Shown in pieces: positions 61,101-64,000 of a stretch of 64,000 nucleotides of DNA. Position 1 is the first letter of the stretch, and the number at the start of each line of letters is the position of its first letter. The notes under the pieces are model-generated. The model did not search any database, had not been told where the DNA came from, and saw only the letters and a list, made by a program, of their open reading frames with translations. The translations under genes and the position numbers were made by a program. Origin of the DNA: RGIG5327 sp045612485 (lineage in GTDB: Bacteria > Verrucomicrobiota > Lentisphaeria > Victivallales > UBA1829); assembly GCA_045612485.1 (NCBI GenBank), contig JAZKZE010000084.1:1-64000 (forward strand), given 5' to 3'.

Positions 61101-61640
61101 ATGGAAAACAATCTTGAACATACAGATTTGCAGAATGAGAATGTCGCTGAAAATGCAGCCGATGTAGGAATAAATCCCGAAAAAATCAGAGCTATTCGTA
61201 AAATTCTGGCTGCTGACCAAGTTGCCTCTCAAAAGGACAATATTCTGCCGGAAGCAGCAGCGGCAATTTCAGATACGGCAACTTTTGAATTGGATCAGCA
61301 AAAGAAACTTGCAGACGGAGAAATAACTGAAATCGAATATGTTGAAAATCTCGTTGACCGTAAAACAGCACAATTTTGCACATGGTTTGAAAACAATGGC
61401 GTTGAGTTGTGCGAAAAAGGCGGAGCGATTTTAGGGAATGCTGTTGGTTTTGTATTATTTCCCTGGGACCGGGAATTCGCAAAAAAATGTTCTGATATTG
61501 GAGCAAAAATTGGAAGAGCTTTGGGCCCGGTAGTTACCAAAGTCGTAAAAAAAGCCGCATCTATGTTGTCCGGAGTTATTAAAACAACGGCGGGTGTTAT
61601 TGCAAGTTGTGGGAAGGTTATACGTACATTGTTTTCTTGA
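61101..61640 (+). CDS. hypothetical protein with glycine/alanine-rich membrane-active C terminus (179 aa)
   Basis: Unknown. The N-terminal ~100 residues are acidic and helical. From ~115 onward come hydrophobic, glycine-spaced segments with lysines (GAILGNAVGFVLFP, GRALGPVVTKVVKKAASM, GVIKTTAGVIASCGKVI), resembling glycine-zipper or pore-forming helices. The start at 61101 follows AAGGAG. Between the 149-aa protein and an AAA+ ATPase, it is a candidate effector or membrane anchor of the system; this is inference. Confidence 0.65.
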   Translation: MENNLEHTDLQNENVAENAADVGINPEKIRAIRKILAADQVASQKDNILPEAAAAISDTATFELDQQKKLADGEITEIEYVENLVDRKTAQFCTWFENNGVELCEKGGAILGNAVGFVLFPWDREFAKKCSDIGAKIGRALGPVVTKVVKKAASMLSGVIKTTAGVIASCGKVIRTLFS

Positions 61641-61650
61641 GTGATAAACC

Positions 61651-63255
61651 ATGACTGCGAATAGCAAAACAACGGTTAGCATATTAACCGACTACATCGA
61701 AGCAGAAATGCCAGTAATATACATCAACAGTTTCGATTTTGAAGCTGTTGATGATGTTATCGCTGATGCCGTTAAAGCATGGCAAAAACAGTATCCTGAA
61801 GATAGATCGTATCGGATCGAGGAATTTTCTCATATTCATGGAACTGTTGATTTCAAGCACAAGGATGCTGGAGATTTAGAGTGTGATTTGATTGGTTTTC
61901 TGAAAGACAAAGATCGTGATTTTAAAAAGAAACATAATTTTGTTATTTTGCGTGAAATTCATGATTGCATAAGAAATGAAAAGGTATATTCTGCAATCCA
62001 ATCAATTGCTTGCAGGAAAAGCAAATTTAATGCGAGAAAACGGAATGAAAGTAATTTAGCTTATACCACGATTTTCATTGTTGATACCAAATTGGAAATC
62101 CCATCCGAAATAGAACATTTGATCACAGTGGTTGATTTGAAAGATCCGGAAATTGACGAGATCAAAGCAATTTTGCAGACAATCGCAAATGATAACGATA
62201 CCGACTGTACCGAGTATGGACTTGATGCATTGGCTGAATGCTTTAAAGGATATTCCCGTTTGGAGATCAAACGAATTGCAAAATTGGCTGTCAGTCTGGA
62301 AGGAGCCATTGAGTTCAACAGCTGTAAAAAAATCATTGAATCTGAAAAAAAGCAAGCTTTCAAGAAGTCAAATCTTCTGGAATATATTATTCCCAAGCAA
62401 GATGAAATCGGTGGTTTGGAGCATCTTAAAAAATTTTTATCAACAGAAAAAGATTTTTTTAAAAAGTCCGAAGAAGCATACAAATGGGGAAAAATAAAAC
62501 CGCCCACAGGAATCGTATTACTTGGTATGCCGGGATGCGGAAAAAGTTTATGTGCCAATCTTGTGGCAAGAGAATTTGACTGTCCTTTGCTACGTTTGGA
62601 TATGGGGCGTATTTTAGGGAAATATGTTGGTGAAAGCGAAGAGAATTTTCGTCGTACTTTGAAAACTGTCGAACGATCTTCGCCTTGCATTTTGTGGATC
62701 GATGAACTTGAAAAAGCCTTTTCCGGTGTCAATGGCGAAGGCAGTGGTGGTGAGATAATGACACGGCTTCTGGGATTCTTTCTTACCTGGCTGCAGGAAA
62801 AAACAAGTCCAATCTATGTTTTTGCCACAGCCAACGACATTTCAAAACTTCCGCCAGAATTTCTACGCAAAGGACGTTTTGATGAGATTTTTCGGGTTAT
62901 GCTTCCTGATGAAAATGATCTTAAAGATATTTTCAGAACACAAGTTGCGGCTCACTTTGGCGATCGTGAGAAATCTTTAAGTTTGGATTATCACAAACTG
63001 GCAGTTGCTTGTAGCGGAAAGAAATTTTCTGGAGCAGATGTCGCGTGTATTGTAAATGAAGCGTGCAAAAAAGCCTTCCTTGATACTCGGGAGAAGCGTG
63101 TTTTGCAAATGAATCATTTGCTGGATGCAATCAAAGTTTCAGTATCAAGCTATTTCGCAGATAAAGAAAAATATGAGGCAATGGAGAAAAAATTATTGTC
63201 TCGTTCCGCAGTTGACGCTTCTACAGGAAAAACAGGTAACGGGGGAGAAAAATGA
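61651..63255 (+). CDS. Ycf46-like AAA+ ATPase
   Basis: A 534-residue AAA+ protein. The N-terminal ~240 residues form a degenerate AAA-like domain without Walker motifs (MPVIYINSFDFEAVDDV), as in the Ycf46 family. The active module follows: Walker A GMPGCGKS (292-299, Lys298), Walker B ILWIDELEK (Asp351, Glu352), sensor-1 ATANDIS (Asn395), arginine fingers in FLRKGRFDE, and a C-terminal lid. No protease domain. It likely remodels or unfolds partners, perhaps the two upstream small proteins. It is 10 nt downstream of them and overlaps the next ORF by ATGA. Confidence 0.9.
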   Translation: MTANSKTTVSILTDYIEAEMPVIYINSFDFEAVDDVIADAVKAWQKQYPEDRSYRIEEFSHIHGTVDFKHKDAGDLECDLIGFLKDKDRDFKKKHNFVILREIHDCIRNEKVYSAIQSIACRKSKFNARKRNESNLAYTTIFIVDTKLEIPSEIEHLITVVDLKDPEIDEIKAILQTIANDNDTDCTEYGLDALAECFKGYSRLEIKRIAKLAVSLEGAIEFNSCKKIIESEKKQAFKKSNLLEYIIPKQDEIGGLEHLKKFLSTEKDFFKKSEEAYKWGKIKPPTGIVLLGMPGCGKSLCANLVAREFDCPLLRLDMGRILGKYVGESEENFRRTLKTVERSSPCILWIDELEKAFSGVNGEGSGGEIMTRLLGFFLTWLQEKTSPIYVFATANDISKLPPEFLRKGRFDEIFRVMLPDENDLKDIFRTQVAAHFGDREKSLSLDYHKLAVACSGKKFSGADVACIVNEACKKAFLDTREKRVLQMNHLLDAIKVSVSSYFADKEKYEAMEKKLLSRSAVDASTGKTGNGGEK

Positions 63256-64000
63256 TAAAAGGACCTTTTAAAATAAATGGTAATTTGATTCTAACCCTGG
63301 ATGACCTGCAGAAACATTTTGATATCCTTGAAATACTCAAAAAGCCAAAAGGACTTATCAGGTTTCTTGAGGAAACTGCACCTGAAAAAGCTTGTAAGGT
63401 TAAGGAGATAGAGTTTTTTCCGACTTATGAATTTGTTGACAAAATTACTGAAGTCTTAAATTGTGAGCAATACTTTCAGGATTCATTGAACTTGATCTTT
63501 CATTTTTCAGGGATTACAGATCAGCTCTGGTGGAAATTTGTTAACAGTTGGGACTCAAAAGATCAGAGAATTTCTAAAGATTTTATTGACTTTAAGGATG
63601 CTCTGAACAGAAGAAATATGACTTCATTAATATTTGAAGTCGATGAGAACAGACTTCCTGATGCAGCATGGGCAAGACTGGTTCGCAACACATCTCCGGC
63701 TGATATTGAGGAATCTAAAAGGGAAAAGTTTATACAGATACAAAAACTGATTTCGTCCGGCATTGTCAGCAGAATCACTGTCAGTGCAGAATCGGATAAC
63801 AACCGTCCTACATCATCCAGTTCAAAACTGAAAACATTCAAAGAAAATGAGTTTTTAGAGGGGGTGGCAAATCTGCCACAAGAAATTGAATTGACAGGGC
63901 ATTTGGCAGAACGAGTTAAAGATATTTTCTTATTATCTGCTGAAACATGGGAAACATTGTTGGGAACTGAAAAAATATCTCCTGATGATAAGGATGCTTT
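63252..64000 (+). CDS. hypothetical protein, truncated by the window edge
   Basis: A frame of 249 codons open to the right edge, starting at an ATGA overlap with the AAA+ gene (GGGGGAG upstream), so it is translationally coupled to it. N terminus MIKGPFKINGNLILTLDD. It is soluble, charged and without a recognised domain in the visible part. Coupling suggests a direct substrate or cofactor of the ATPase. Confidence 0.75.
   Translation, partial: MIKGPFKINGNLILTLDDLQKHFDILEILKKPKGLIRFLEETAPEKACKVKEIEFFPTYEFVDKITEVLNCEQYFQDSLNLIFHFSGITDQLWWKFVNSWDSKDQRISKDFIDFKDALNRRNMTSLIFEVDENRLPDAAWARLVRNTSPADIEESKREKFIQIQKLISSGIVSRITVSAESDNNRPTSSSSKLKTFKENEFLEGVANLPQEIELTGHLAERVKDIFLLSAETWETLLGTEKISPDDKDA

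Noticed and set aside
61651..63255. FtsH protease
   Set aside because: The AAA module is FtsH-like, but there is no HEXXH protease domain or membrane helix, and the N-terminal half fits Ycf46-like proteins.

Overview
The window looks like a chromosomal segment of a Lentisphaerota (Victivallales-like) bacterium. Three things suggest this. A prepilin-type protein carries the [16 protein letters not shown] signature and a C-terminal H-x9-DG motif. Carbohydrate-active enzymes are very dense, and many are large and signal-less. Ordinary Gram-negative genes (MreC/MreD/PBP2, a WaaP/Kdo-kinase-like protein, MscS, AlgI/AlgJ-like) sit among them. This assignment is inference from protein character; there is no rRNA. 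Genes have clear Shine-Dalgarno sequences, and several sigma70-like promoters and hairpin-plus-U-tract terminators can be read directly.

Layout. 1-8.1 kb: a small unknown protein behind a good promoter, a NodB-fold deacetylase, an HTH repressor with a degenerate S24/LexA-like domain, an EamA-type transporter, a GT-C membrane protein, a lipoprotein and a WaaP-like kinase. 8.1-21.7 kb: a six-gene minus-strand glycan-degradation operon: a Gfo/Idh/MocA dehydrogenase, a 970-residue unknown enzyme, a GH2, a GH20/GH67-like protein, and two tandem paralogues of a TIM-barrel hydrolase-like family. None has a signal peptide, so the operon should act on imported oligosaccharides. An orphan OppB-type permease with a large periplasmic insert lies just upstream. 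23.2-28.1 kb: cell-elongation genes (unknown exported protein, mreC, mreD, PBP2). 28.1-31.2 kb: trpB2 behind a readable attenuator with a Trp-containing leader peptide, divergent from a phosphoglycerate mutase. 31.3-35.2 kb: MscS, a secreted CE7 acetyl esterase and an unknown barrel-like protein. 35.4-42 kb: tyrS, a serine hydrolase, then polyferredoxin, DUF1893 lipoprotein, Fe-S aldo/keto reductase and AraC regulator. 42.2-48.7 kb: a prepilin-like protein whose signature is duplicated by a 168-nt intragenic insertion, and an 1801-residue secreted LamG/GH42-like protein. 48.9-56 kb: a polysaccharide O-acetylation pair, tRNA-Arg(CCG), a second EamA transporter and a GH2-like enzyme.

From about 56.1 kb to the right edge the character changes. 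Sequence is more AT-rich, codon use differs, genes are small and unfamiliar, and intergenic DNA is rich in inverted repeats. This accessory region holds a zinc-ribbon/PH membrane protein, two coupled zinc-ribbon microproteins, an unknown protein overlapping an ECF-like sigma factor that overlaps a transmembrane Ser/Thr kinase, a strongly structured RNA of about 158 nt with a competing terminator, two small unknown proteins (one with a membrane-active-looking C terminus), a Ycf46-like AAA+ ATPase and a coupled ORF that runs off the window. This sigma-kinase-RNA-AAA+ locus is the best candidate for an undescribed system.

The strongest regulatory findings are the trp attenuator with a near-leaderless leader peptide, the rod-like RNA/terminator switch at 60.5 kb, and several palindromic operator-like sites.
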